Source: Saturnia japonica
Lineage: Eukaryota > Arthropoda > Insecta > Lepidoptera > Saturniidae
Assembly (NCBI GenBank): GCA_033032175.1
Contig: CM065314.1
Coordinates: forward strand, 1,550,001 to 1,614,000
Length of the DNA: 64,000 nucleotides
Direction: 5' to 3'
Program-made: the position numbers and the translations under genes
The notes under the pieces: model-generated
Told to the model about the DNA's origin: nothing
Seen by the model: only the letters and a program-made list of their open reading frames with translations
Database searches by the model: none
Part shown: piece after piece, positions 1-11,530 of the stretch
Layout: every line of letters begins with the position of its first letter
Numbering within the stretch: position 1 is the stretch's first letter

Positions 1-1509
1 CTGTTCGGAAAACATCCCAGTCATTGAGAAGAACCGGTAATAAACTCATAAAGAAAGAACTAGCCTACGTAATTCATCATCACCTACGGCAAATCTAACA
101 CTTTGGGAAATATGTTTCTCTCTTATCGATAAGCTACATAAATTATTACATAACTTCAAAAACTTCCGACTATCGGATAATATTGATAGTACTTGTAAAA
201 AATTGAATGTAGTTGCGTGACCATTCATTACATATTGTTCTCTTATATTTGTGTAACTGGATCTATCTGAATATAATCCGGTTTTAAACAGATATAATCG
301 ATTATCGGATATCACGGTTTTTATCGATTTTTGTTGTTGTTATCTCTTAAATCGTTAAATTTCTTATTTCGTCGTACCTACCAGTCTGTTTATAATTCGA
401 AACAGTTAAGCAACCAAATAACTCAGTTATAGTCACTTTTATAAAAGTAAAAGTAAAAATAAAAGTAAAAGTTTCAGTCTATCTTAATCTAATAACGGCT
501 ACACAAGTCATAACATCAAAGTTTATATTATCATTTCCTAGAATAAAACAAGCTGTTAGCTTGCAATCTGTATTGAATTACAGCGGCATCGCACAATGGT
601 ATGTGATTTTTGTAGTATAATCACGTCCCTTCATTATGTTAGTATTAATGTCTTTCGACGAAAACGGTAAGTACCTACACAAAGCGTTCTATTTCACAAG
701 ATTATAACTGTAAACTGAATTGTATCCTAAAACTAAAACTTGTTAATTGGGTGAATTGCTTAAGAAGGATTTCTAAGAAACAATGTCGGTTCGTAATACA
801 CAGGTAAAATAAGCGTATTTTAAGTTTTATTAAAACTGGTGAGTATTTGTATTAAATCTGTATTTTTTACCTCAGTTTCGGCATTTAGTCCAAAGATAAT
901 TATTTTTAGTTATAATATTATCATTGGTAACGGTTACATAGTTACAATAAGATTTTTGTAAATTATTCGTTTATGTAGTAGTATTTTTTTCACCAATGCC
1001 AACAGGTTCAAACTGACTGATTGTACCGGAGTTTGGGAGGGAAAGATACTTTAATATAAAATTTATAACAACTACGTTCCTTTTACTTCCAAAGTAGAGA
1101 TTAATCTTGTTTCTGTCGATTGTGAAAATTCATAAATGTTTGAGTAGAGTATTCTTAGAATCTTATCGATTTAACAACCGCCCACCCCTAATCACGCGTC
1201 CCGCCGCGTTGATAACTTTTTGTATCCCACGAAAAATGCTATTGTATTTTTTTGTTACTTTTAAGGCCCGAAGGTCGCTTTATCGTGAGCCATATAGTGA
1301 GCGTAACCGTGCCGCGTGAATCACGAATAGTTTTATGGTAACTACAGAGTCAATGTTTCTGGGTTTTAATTGCTGGACGGTATTTGATCCAATATTTGTA
1401 CTATGGCCCAAATCGTTTTCATAACACATGGGGTACCTACCTACTTGAGGACTTTTTGGCGAGATATTATGTGACATAATATGGTGTTTTTATTTTTATA
1501 AATTTGTGG
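1..1509. other. AT-rich intergenic DNA
   Basis: Bases 6-29 belong to the short repeat at 28715. An open frame on the - strand (46-315) is compositionally protein-like (SIREKHISQSVRF, GDDELRRLV) but matches nothing I recognise; it might be a transposon fragment. No other signal seen. Confidence 0.3.
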
Positions 1510-1660
1510 TTTTTTTTTTAAACAACCGTGCGGTCCGCCTGATTGCAAGCGGTCACCCATCCTGTGGACGCTTGCAATACCAGAAGCATCACATACGCGT
1601 TGCTGATCCTTTAAAAACTTGTTCACACCTCTCTTGAAGAATACCATGTTGTAGTCCAAT
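1510..1660 (-). pseudogene. CR1-like LINE, C-terminal end of ORF2
   Basis: Read on the - strand from 1659, the frame gives FKRGVNKFLKDQQRV, then GIASVHRMGDRLQSGGPHG. This is the typical end of CR1-clade reverse-transcriptase proteins in Lepidoptera, with the coding end running into GCAATCAGGCGGACCGCACGG and an A-run. The 5' part is missing. Confidence 0.6.
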
Positions 1661-2691
1661 GGATAACCTCAGCGGGAAAGCTCATTTCAAATCCGACGCG
1701 TCCTTCATTATTATTATTATTCTTTATTTTATAGGTTTAGAGTTAAGGGTTTAGTAGCTAGCCAGGAGAGCATTAGGAAAGCTCAGGCCTCATTGATTTA
1801 AATTTTATTTTCTTGTGACAAGGATTCTCAGTTTTCTGACATTCGGTCGTTAAGTCTTCACTGATACGCATTCATATCTCAAAGGTAAAGTATCAAAAAA
1901 AAATAAAAACCTAAATTAAAAATTTAATAAACCCCCGATACAAGTAACCTATTCATTGGGTACATTCCAATAAGCCTAAACACGATATCTCTGTTGTAAG
2001 TTATTGAGGAGTTAGGTATACTACGGATTCTAGATGACGCTGCAGCATAAGGTCAAGGGTTTTCTAATATAATTGAAGTAACAGAATGTCAAATCTCGAC
2101 TCAATCAAACCTGAGGAAGACGCTCACATTTATTTATCAAAAAAGAGCTGATAATACTCATACGGTTGAACAGATTTTCTTGAATGATAACTAAGAACAA
2201 TCTCGATCAAGTCAAGTCACCTTTCAAATAAAAAAAACTAGATTATAATCGTTACAGCCGTTTGTGAGCTACGTAGCCACAGACAGACACACAGGTACAC
2301 ATGTTAAACTTATAACGCCTCTCTTTATGCGTTCGGGATTAAAAATAAAACTAATTAGAAAACATCACAATTTAAAACCAAAGGCAAGTAACTTCATTTG
2401 ATGTCAGTAAAAGTTTTAAAACCAGGTATTATAATGGTCACCGTCGAACGAGTCGTTTATCATAACGGCGCGCTGGTTCAGTTTTAATTTTGACTAGTTC
2501 CCATTCGGATGGCTCACCCGCGGACTGTTAATGAAGTGATGTGTCTACTCCGGTCAATATTCATTAGGCCTCACAGCACTAGTGCGACGGTACAGTCGCG
2601 TGCATTGCTTTTTTAACTGTCTTCAAAAATAGACGGAGGTTTCTTAATTCGAATGTATATTTTTTTATGTATGTTCAGCCGTAACTTCTTT

Positions 2692-3008
2692 GTTTACTCA
2701 GCGTAAGCCATTTAAGCGCCCGAACTGATTCACCATGACCAGTTTTTTATTTATTTGCGCGTAACTCTTATTCTTTTTCTAAAATAAAAGTAGCCTAATT
2801 TACTCCTTATAAAATCAGCTGTCAGCTGAAAGTCCCGTCAAAATCGGTCCAACCGCTTGGGGATTACCCGGAATAAATAGACAAACAGACCGACAAATAG
2901 ACAGACAGACAAAAATTTTAAAAATGGATTTTACGTTAACTTTCATATGCATTTAGTAAAAAACTGTTATTTTGACATTCCAAACAGACACTTCAATTTT
3001 ATAAATTA
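2692..3008 (-). mobile_element. Helitron family A copy 1, lacking its CTAG end
   Basis: Shares the CAGCGTAAGCCATTTAAGCG, AAAATCGGTCCAACCG and CATATGCATTTAGTAAA blocks with the other copies, but begins abruptly next to a GTTCAGCCGTAACTTC segment that belongs to another repeat (see 50955). Confidence 0.6.
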
Positions 3009-3389
3009 TTTCCACGACTGTACGTTTCAAATGAGCCGACTCGTTTGTGAGAGTTGAGACGACCTACAATATATAATCATGATGTATTAGTATTTTAATT
3101 AGAATTTTACTAAAACACCGACCAGTACCGCCATCTAGAGCGCGTCAGTTTCTTTAGTTGACTGGAAAATTTTAGCATAACTAACTTGTCTCTTATCAAG
3201 CGGTTTAATGTAAAGTAATAAGTAATAAAATCGAGCTAGTGAGGCTTTGTCCGCATAGAAAAAAAAAATTGTTTATGTTACAATAAATATTGAACTAGTC
3301 CTATGATTCATTAAATAACGGTTTGCTGATGAAACTGATAAATCAGTGCCATTACTACCTATGGTAACAAATTGTATGTAACACGATAA

Positions 3390-3660
3390 TTATTTGCGCC
3401 GCCGCGCCGCGCCGCGCGGCCACGTTGGCCAAAATACTTACCGAGCACATAAATAATATAGGGGAGCGAAACCCACTCACTCGTCTCCCCCACCAGATAT
3501 AATTACGCGTGAAAGTATCAGGGCGGCAAGGCACGCAGGAGGTACCGTCGCGTCGTCTGGCAGGAAACCCTAAATAAACACACAATCATGTATAATCCCA
3601 TTCCACTCTCACTCACTCTGCAGCGCTTCGCGCTACACCGCGCTGCGCTCAAAAACTACA
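3390..3660. promoter_or_regulatory. CpG-rich patch with CCGCGCCGCGC core
   Basis: A sharp GC/CpG island (GCGCCGCCGCGCCGCGC at 3396-3412, then CGCTACACCGCGCTGCGC near 3635) in AT-rich DNA. Open frames across it on both strands look like chance products of low stop density. Function unknown. Confidence 0.25.
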
Positions 3661-4114
3661 CGGTACTGCCTGTGGTACCGATAACAAAAACAAACAAAAC
3701 TGTTTGGTCATATTTATTTTTTCTACTTTACATGTTTTATCAGTTCGGTGACGCGACAACTGTAGGTTGAAATTTAAATTAACATTGGTACTATTCCTAG
3801 AAAAATATATATGCTTACACGTATAAGATTGTTAAGTTAATTAATTGTTAACCGTTAGGTACTTTATTACGCGGTTTCGTACACCAGAAACTTCAAACGT
3901 GTCAATCATTGAATTCAAAATAACATCATAGCATTATAAATTTTCTCAGTAAAAAAAAAAATCAAAAGAAGCGGTCACATAAATACGCTTTTGTAGATTA
4001 TAACATACACGCTGCTAACACTACATAACCACGCGAACTGGTCTACGGAGCCACAGATGTTGTAGAGCCCATATTTGACGAACAAAGAAGTTCTTTAATT
4101 ATTTACTTTGTCGT

Positions 4115-4310
4115 ACCGTGCAGATATGGAATAGCCTCCCAGCCAACGTGTCCCCCCCCCCCCCCCCCTTTCTATATTAGGTCCTTCAAACGAGGCGGGA
4201 AGAGGCATTGCAGCAGGCAGGCATGATATCGACGACTGCCGATGAAATTTGTGTCACCGACGATCGCCGTTGTTTGTGAACTGTACTTATTTACCATCGG
4301 CACTGTACAG
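4115..4310 (+). pseudogene. CR1-like LINE C-terminus interrupted by a C17 run
   Basis: RTVQIWNSLPANV (about 4113-4150) is the hallmark C-terminal motif of CR1-type LINE proteins. It is followed by 17 consecutive C's (4152-4168) and then, out of frame, SFKRGG and a decayed tail with TTTACCATCGG. Confidence 0.65.
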
Positions 4311-6439
4311 TCATTGTGTTGAGATAGTATTAAAAAAACCAATATGCTTACCTTATTTTATTATTACTGTCTTAGCAATAAACACGCGTTGACCGCATTA
4401 TAACTACGAATTACCTATCCTAATTAAATATCCAAAACATAATCTCAAGTCTAATAGTAATTTGTTCTTAATATCAAGTTATAAAATTTGACACATAAAA
4501 CAGATTTTTTTTAACGAGTTGTCTTGTAACATTCATATCTATGATGTTAACTACGATTAAATATTATATATGTAATGTAGGTTAGATAAACGAGTCTTGG
4601 GAACCGCTTTAATTAAAAAAAAACATTGTAAAGAAAAAAACAATTGTAACATATTTTCAGATTGCAGGCAACAAACACCACGTGAATTCAGGGTAACATA
4701 AAATTTGAATATACATATGAATGTGTGTATTTAATTTTAATAATATACCTTTATTTACGATAGTATTTTTTGCACATCGTACAAACTGAGCGGGTGTACT
4801 ATGTAGGTAGAAGGTTGGAATTATAGAGTACTGACGGCAAAGGACTTTCGCTAGTCTCTCAGATATAGTTGTGTTTGTATATACCTACATAATTATAGCA
4901 GTACGTTGTATATATCTAGCTAGGACTGCTATCCGTCCGGATTTCCCCGAATTTGTCCAAGTTTAAAAGTTGCCCGGAGCGGTTATCAGACCAACTTATA
5001 AGTCGACGTTGTCAAATATTTGAAAATAAATCGAAAATAAGATTTTTAAATTATAAAAAGAAGGTAATAATAGACGATTATAATTTTTTTTTGTAGTTTT
5101 TTTAAAGAAGAAAATAGGGATATATTTCACACAATTAACTTTCATACCGATGTTTTTATACATCGAAAGTTCACTCTTTGTGTGATTTAACCCACGTTTA
5201 TCGACGCGGTGTCAGGACACGTTATGATAAGGCGGAGCTTCGTTTCCGAAAATACAGCTTAGTAAATAAGATTGACATATCTTGGTATTTATATATATCG
5301 AAGTGTACTATTTTTTTTAAACTCTATTAATCTCTTATGTGTTTGCGAATTTCATGACTTTTTACAGTTCCTGCACTGATGCATAATTTTATTCTGCTTT
5401 GTCCTCCTTTTCTCAATTCAATTCCGTATTCAAATTATCTGTAAATGTTGAGTTCAAAATGTGGCAACCCTATGCTGGGTCGTGGTTGCGGCAGCTCTGC
5501 TGTTGATACTTGTTATCAGTTAGTTCCGGTAGAGGGATATAATTATTATTGTATAGCCCGCAACACCAACGAATACTCGACGAATGTTTGGTTTATGTTC
5601 ATGATTTTCCTTATAGAGCGTTCGTAGATTTGGTTATAATACGACTTAGTACGAGCTTCAAAGTGGTGATAATTACACCTAATAATTTCAATATAACACC
5701 AGCTTGAAAATGGTGATTATTATAATATTTTGCTTATAACACCAGTTTCTAAATGGTGATGATTATAATACTTTCATTAAACACCGGCTTGAAAATGGTG
5801 ATTATTATATTACTTTTGATTATAACAGCAGTTTAAAATTGATGGAATCATCAGGCGATAGCTTCATTTCATAGGAAGGTTTGTGTTTAATCACTACGCA
5901 GAACACGACTTTAAAGGACATTTTAAACGCTGAGCAAACGATTATTCCCTGCTAAGAGCTGTGTTTCATAAGGCGACCGCGGTTATAACACCGGTCGCCC
6001 CAACTATGGTTTCTTTCATACCAAAGATACTACACCAAGGATCATCACGAGTTTCAAAATGGACGTGGTAGAGTTAGCACTTATTATGTACGAGCGATGT
6101 AAAGGAAAGATAAGTAAATGCAACCAGCGTTATGGAGCTAACAGTTCTATTCCGTGCACACGTTAATGCTAGTTAGGCCACCAAATTGAACTATGTAGGT
6201 ACATTTTCTTTGTAGGAGAATTCAGTTGCACTGCCATGGTATCTCGGTGAAATATCGTTCTAAAATATCTTATCTCATACATTTATGTTTTCCTCGCGAT
6301 ATTTTTCTTTACCGTCAGTCGATAGTTTTACTGATAAATTTCAAATAAGTTACGTACACGAATTCCTGTCAAATGTTGAACACGAACCAGCAGAGATTTC
6401 AGAGATATTTCACGATTTTCCACCTGCCAACCGTAATTA
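4311..6439. other. AT-rich intergenic DNA
   Basis: Nothing assignable outside the 43-bp tandem repeat. Bases 5975-6070 contain AACACCGG and further CACCA-type words that may be eroded extra repeat units. Confidence 0.3.
5645..5850. repeat. 43-bp tandem repeat, about 4.5 copies
   Basis: Units begin near 5651, 5696, 5739, 5781 and 5824. Each has ACACCAGCTTGAAAATGGTG followed by ATTATTATAATA. CACCA and TGGTG in each unit are inverted, so every unit can form a hairpin. The last unit is eroded. Confidence 0.8.
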
Positions 6440-6660
6440 CTTCGTGTTCGTATGGAATATCTAATGAGTTCGAGGAATTCTAGATTAACCTGTTATGGGC
6501 AAGTCATGCGGAGGGATTTAAGAGCGAAAAAGTTAATGATGGAGTGTGCGAGGAAAATCAAAAATATGTGTATAAAGGGTGTAAATACTAAGATAACGGC
6601 TGATAAAGGAGAGTGGAAGGGGGAAACATGTTATACCTATCGATATCAAAGGCACTAAGG
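6440..6660 (+). pseudogene. LINE reverse-transcriptase C-terminal fragment
   Basis: The open frame gives EYLMSSRNSRLTCYGQVMRR, matching the LRWYGHVxRR motif near the C-terminus of insect LINE proteins, then decays. It is not a host gene. Confidence 0.5.
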
Positions 6661-6842
6661 CGTGAAATATAACACCTGACCTTTTCATCTATTTCCAACA
6701 TCGAAGTTTAGTTAAATGAACTAATTATATTTAGTTAACTACCTGCCGAGAAAGTATTACTATTAAAGCTGAAAACCACTCTTGCGTTCTTTAAAAATAA
6801 ATATAATATCTTTTTGTCGTATGGTTACAATCTCAGCTAATT

Positions 6843-6960
6843 TTAAATGACGATGTGACTCAAGATGGTAGCTCGCTAAGCCTAGTGAGAAGTCTGGCTG
6901 TCAAGTGCAGGTACCTGCCGGAATATGTTTAGAGACAGATTTAAAACCCGAGGGTGGTAA
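6843..6960 (-). mobile_element. SINE body fragment, same family as 34670
   Basis: Shares ATGACGATG, GCTAAGCCTAGTGAG, GTCAAGTGCAGGTACCTGCCGG and ACAGATTTAAAAC with the SINE at 34670-34920. The tRNA-like head is missing; a LINE tail follows directly. Confidence 0.5.
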
Positions 6961-6963
6961 CTG

Positions 6964-7290
6964 GTGCACATAAGAAGAACATTGAAAGGGATGTTTAGAT
7001 GGTTTGGGCATGTTGAGAGGATGAATGAAAGAAGAATGACTGAACAAATTTATAATGCGAATGTGAAAGGAAACTTCGGAAGAGGAAGGCCTAGACGAAC
7101 ATTTATCGATGAAATCGGAGACGTTTTCAAGAAAGGTAAGGTCAAGAGTACTCTAAACCGACGAGCATGCATGAAAAGATTAATTAATGTTGAAGAAGCG
7201 AAAGAGATATGCCAGGATCGTAGCAGGTGGAAGGACGTGGTCTCTGCCTACCCCGTTGGGAAATGGGCGTGATTTTTGTATATATGTATT
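6964..7290 (+). pseudogene. LINE reverse-transcriptase C-terminus, well preserved
   Basis: An open frame of 102 codons (6964-7272): MFRWFGHVERMNERRMTEQ, GRGRPRRTFIDEIG, NRRACMKRLINVEEA, CQDRSRWKDVVSAYP and a stop. This is the complete C-terminal tail of a lepidopteran non-LTR retrotransposon protein. The reverse-transcriptase domain itself is absent; the SINE fragment at 6843 adjoins upstream. The first Met is internal to the original protein. Confidence 0.7.
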
Positions 7291-7644
7291 AGAAGCTCTA
7301 CTAGCATACTATGGTTTCATCACGATGTTCTCGTTCACCGGGTGCCCAGGCTCAATGCCACCGTCGATCGACGCCGTGTCTCTACACGCTATCACTAAAC
7401 CAATATTATTTTTGAATTCGATAGTTTACAACGAAATTAATTACGTGACATACGAGCGTGTCTCCGGAAAAACACCCGAATCAAAGGGAACTATTATTCC
7501 AAGCGCTCGAGTCAGTTTAGAGCATGGTAAACGTACATCAAGCCACTTTTAAAAGCGACAAAGCTTTGCTGTTTAAGAAAAAACACTTGGAAAGTAGGTA
7601 TAACATTATCTAAATATAAAATTAAAGAAAAATAAATTATATAT

Positions 7645-7880
7645 ATGTATAAAAGAATTGCTCGCTTAATATTTAATATCTGGGCGACGAACCTCTGCTC
7701 GGTGTCTTATAAACAAAAAAAGGAAAACACATATCTAGGTAAACATTATCGAAATGCAACGTTTCATCGAAATCGTTGGAGCCGCTTCCGAGAAACCGTT
7801 ATCATATATTTATTCATTTTCATTCATTTATTAATTGATATTTCCCAAAATTTTGTAAATATATTTATATACAAGAATTG
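7645..7880 (-). repeat. Interspersed repeat family D
   Basis: Shares GACACCGAGC, TTTACCTAGAT and the CGGAAGCGGCTCCAACGATT block with 34217-34345 and 53895-54030. It is bracketed by GAATTGCTCGCTTAATAT and GAATTGCTCACTTAATAT direct repeats (about 7655 and 7874). Unclassified. Confidence 0.6.
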
Positions 7881-8028
7881 CTCACTTAATATAATAAGAT
7901 AATCACTAACTTTGATCCTTCATAATGTGAAATGATCTCTTATTATGTTTAAATCTACTATCTGGATAGTGTCACCTGAAATAGAAAAAAAAAACATATT
8001 TAGCTAAGTGTATAGTTAGATAGACAGT

Positions 8029-8226
8029 ATGGTGGAGGGTGAGAAGGTACAGAGCGCAGGGGTGCATAGGGTGCTGCCTGGCAACCCCGTTGAGACAAAT
8101 GTTATTACTGCCATGCGGTCCTTTGATAACCTCCCGAATATCATGAGAAACGTGCACAAGTGTCTGTCACTGCTGTGTACTGTGAGTGTGACCCACGACG
8201 TATCACGATCACTCCCAATAGGATAA
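8029..8226 (+). other. GC-richer block with open frames on both strands, unidentified
   Basis: The + strand is open for 65 codons (MVEGEKVQSAGVHRV to SRSLPIG) and the - strand for 96. Composition changes sharply from the flanks, as in a transposon or processed-copy fragment, but I cannot name it. It lies 130 bp left of the pogo-like element. Confidence 0.3.
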
Positions 8227-8356
8227 ATAAAGCTATTTTCAACGGAATATTTATAATTAATGAAGTGGTAATACTCAACATCAATACAAGTAGTAATAAT
8301 TATCACTACAACTAAAGCTATCGCAGAAAATAAGATTTGTATACATAGTACGCTTA

Positions 8357-9054
8357 CAGTAAGAGCTTCTTATTCGCGTTTCCTTCATTCGCGGATTAAA
8401 ATATTGCGACCCAATTCTTATATTCGCGGCTAAAGATTTCTTTATTCGCGGATCTAATCGGTACATTGACTACTTTGACTGTCAACATAGCCGAAATTGC
8501 GAATGGAATAGGACGAGACGGGTTCGAACAGACAGAATCAAGTGACATTCAGAAGTCGCTTGAATCGCAAGATGAAGATTTGACTGAAACCGACTTGGAG
8601 GAAATGTTTAATTCACAGTTAGAGGCTACAACAAGCATGGGAAACGTGACATTTAATTTGAAAAATCTTGGTGAAGGTTTGAAAATGGCAAATGAGATTT
8701 GTGATTTCTTTATGAATATTGATCCGTCTATGAAATGAAGTCTTCTTTTTAAGAGGCAAATTGCTAATGCTACTGCTGAATATCATTCTGAATTGAAGGT
8801 GCTTTTAAAAACTGCCAAGCAAGAAAAAATTACATAATTCTTTAAACCGTTGCTTAAGTCTCAAGATAATAATTAAGTAATCAATGTGGTCAAACACTTC
8901 AATTAAATTCATTTTTTTATATACTTGTTTTTTATTTTGTCATTTAGGAACGTATCCCCTATAATCCCATAAAAATTATCATTCCATATTCAGGGTTTCT
9001 GTATTCGCGTCATATTTACGGAACATATGCCCCGCGAATAAAGAACTTTTACTG
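8357..9054 (+). mobile_element. Pogo/Tigger-like DNA transposon, internally deleted
   Basis: The termini are inverted: the left starts CAGTAAGAGCTTCTTATTCGCG-like at 8357, and the right ends CGCGAATAAAGAACTTTTACTG at 9054. Both are flanked by TA (8355-8356, 9055-9056), as in Tc1/mariner/pogo insertions. Three more ATTCGCGG copies lie just inside the left end (about 8388, 8424, 8443). Only the C-terminal part of the transposase remains, so at 698 bp this is a deletion derivative. Confidence 0.8.
8466..8823 (+). pseudogene. C-terminal remnant of a pogo/Tigger-type transposase
   Basis: An open frame of 90 codons (8466-8738) runs through an acidic stretch (DLTETDLEEMF), then meets a stop at 8736-8738. 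It continues as FKRQIANATAEYH and ends near KQEKIT. The final FKR...KITxFF pattern is typical of the extreme C-terminus of Tigger transposases. No DDE catalytic residues or helix-turn-helix domain are present. The annotated ATG is not the native start. Confidence 0.6.
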
Positions 9055-9289
9055 TACTGTATTCGTTGAGACCCCGTCTTATTTTTAACTTTTAATAATG
9101 ACCGATTCTAGTCCTTCATGTTCTGTTACAAAAAAAAACTTATTTTTATTCATTGCCAAGTGCGGATGATGGCAAGAAATTACGCTCAGTATACCATAAG
9201 AGAAAAATACCTTCAAAATTACCGACGGGAGAGGCGGGTGGAGCGGGAGAACCACGATTCGCGCGTGCGCTCGACCGACGGCGTACTGT

Positions 9290-9322
9290 AATTCACTCAA
9301 GTAGAGCCACAGGCACAGCTAG
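9290..9322 (+). mobile_element. Helitron 3' end fragment
   Basis: CCACAGGCACAGCTAG|T, the same 3' terminus type as at 22348. Its start is not identifiable; the pogo-like element at 8357-9054 may have inserted within it. Confidence 0.35.
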
Positions 9323-10419
9323 TTATAAATAAATGTCTGCTTATAATATATCCCGACAAGTGAAACTTCCGAAGCTTAACAAACTGTTTAACCGCTAAGT
9401 ATGAAATAAAGGAAGCGGATGCGGAAACATAAAAATACCGGCCGTTGAATATCTTATTCTTGCTTATGTTAGGCCGCGCCACTAACAAAGCTACGTATTT
9501 AAATTTGTTCTTATACACTGAAAAATAAACTCCTTCTTTCTCCTCGTGTCTTCAGATGGATCTTCACACAATCTTAGTCTGGTTTATTAAGTACTGAAAG
9601 AACACGAAACCGGCGCGTTTGCCTCAACGAAATTAAATATGAACGAGGCGTAAGATCGAAAGACGTTTGCAACGAAGCGGTGATTGGGGTCCGTTCTTTC
9701 TGCTTCCCCCAATAGGGTGCATGACAATGATATGGTGGGCTTGAACTAATTCTTTTAGAACTTAGTAGGTTTTTATTATTAGATAGTCATTAACAACAGT
9801 TCCTTTCCATTTGTTGCTGATTTGTTCCTTGCACTGCATTTGTTGTCTATTATCACTCTTTGGAAACCAAATGTACATGGGCATTGATCCTGATCCTGAT
9901 GATTTCCTATGATGGTACAGTATAGCGTTCTTCCAGAGAAAAGTGTAAAGATTTTTAAATGGTTGACAACGCGCATGTATTGATTTTGCTTTTGATGCGT
10001 GCATAGGTGACCGCTTACTATCCGGCGGATTGTACGATTGTTTGTCACCGTAAAAAACAAAGTTAGCGTTAGATCACAATCTCAGTTAAGCGACGATTAT
10101 GAAAGGGGTATGTCTTCCAAATTTGGTTGCCGGAACAAATTTGTGGGAGAGCCTGACTCCACTTACAACTTAATTGTGGTAGTTACGGGTGTATTGAGGG
10201 TCACGTAACATTTTAAGATTTGAGAAACTCAAACAAAAATCTCACCTGCACGTAGTGCAATCTACTGAGTAACGAATGAGGAATTGGTGGTAGTGGCGCG
10301 GTAGGCATTTACGACCTGACAATCATGCATTAATATAAAAAACTTGTCATGGTGATTCGCATTTGTGCGTCGTGTTTCGGAATCAGCTAAGGCCAAGAAG
10401 CTTGCAGGCCGGTAGGACA
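9323..10419. other. Intergenic DNA, mixed composition
   Basis: Overlapping - strand frames at 9762-10060 are open but unrecognised. Segments at 9600-9720 and 10255-10420 are GC-richer and may be old repeat pieces. Confidence 0.25.
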
Positions 10420-10530
10420 GTGACTGCCGTCCGATGAATTGCCGATCTCTCGGTGGTGGCGTTATTTTTGCATTGTACTGCGGTTACCATCAGGCGTACC
10501 TGCCATGCTACAATAAAAAAAGTTGGCCGT
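10420..10530 (+). repeat. LINE/SINE-like 3' tail
   Basis: GTACTGCGGTTACCATCAGGCG then CCTGCCATGCTACAATAAAAAA resembles CR1-type 3' ends with an A-run. The upstream 10255-10420 is GC-richer but unassigned. Confidence 0.4.
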
Positions 10531-10668
10531 CATGGGACGCCCGCCAGATGTCATCATATCATAGTGAATATAAAAAAAGGTTAAAAAAAAGAATTAAAAA
10601 AATACTCTGGGGTGATCCCGAAACAAGGCAAACCCAAAGAAAGTCACTGTGAAGATATTTATTTTGTA

Positions 10669-11127
10669 CTAGCTGTTCCCGTGGCTTCGCTCACGTGGAC
10701 TATAGAATGCCCGCGCGAAAAATGCTTATTGTGGGTGTTCTTTAGATGATGTATACTCTCCCGGACTATTTTGTAGGTATTTTTAATGCCTATGATTATG
10801 TAGTAAATTAATTTGCTATATCTCTTATGGTTTACTCAGCATAAGCCAGTTAAGCGCCCGAATTGATTCACCATGATCAGTTTTTTTTATTTGTGCGGAA
10901 CCCTAATTATTATTCTAAAATAAAAGTAGCCTGAGTTACTTCCTATAAATTCAGCTATCTACCAGTGAAAGTCCCGTCAAAATTGATCCAACCGTCTCGG
11001 AGGTTACGCGGAACAGAGATAAGCAAACTAAAATTTAAAAAATGGGTGTTTTGTTATAGGTTCATATGCATTTAGTAAAAAACTATTATTTTTACATTAC
11101 AAACAGACAATTCAATTCTATAGATTG
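10669..11127 (-). mobile_element. Non-autonomous Helitron, family A copy 2
   Basis: On the - strand it starts A|TCTATAGAATTG and ends GGAACAGCTAG|T. A short hairpin (CGTG...CACG) lies about 11 bases before the CTAG end, the classic Helitron 3' structure, and the insertion lies between A and T. The body shares CAAAATTGATCCAACCGT and CATATGCATTTAGTAAA with the other copies. Confidence 0.7.
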
Positions 11128-11420
11128 TATGGTGGTCGAGATCCCGACCGACCGCTTTTAAACTATGTTTTAAAATGAAACTTTGAAATAATCCAGTCCT
11201 TGTATTTAAAAACGAACTCAACTCTACATCGCGAACGTTGGGGCCCAAGATTCGCCACGTCAACATTAGCCAAAATTGGGATCAACAGCCAGTCTGTTTC
11301 ACATCAAAAAATCTAATCAGACACCACATAAGCAAGCTATGCTTTCGTCACGATAATTTCCTTTCGACGGTAGCTTTAGTTCATTGTACTGTTACACACA
11401 CTTACAACGTATCTTCTGTA

Positions 11421-11530
11421 TCTATACATAATATAAAGTTGCTTCCCGCTGTCTGTCCCTTTGTACGCTTAAATCTTTGAAACTACGTAGCGGATTTTAA
11501 TGTGGTTTTCACTAACAGTTAGAGATTTAT
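11421..11530 (+). mobile_element. Helitron-like 5' end fragment
   Basis: A|TCTATACATAATATAAAG then GCTGTCTGTCCCTTTG. No matching CTAG terminus was found downstream. Confidence 0.4.

Larger units (their letters stand above)
1661..4114. other. Intergenic DNA between LINE fragments
   Basis: Apart from the Helitron copy at 2692, the CpG patch at 3390 and a short SINE-like piece near 1740-1795 (TAGTAGCTAGCCAGGAGAGC), I see nothing assignable. Confidence 0.3.

Noticed and set aside
9762..10060. Two overlapping - strand open frames
   Set aside because: No family features, and frames overlap each other without a plausible splice; left as unassigned.
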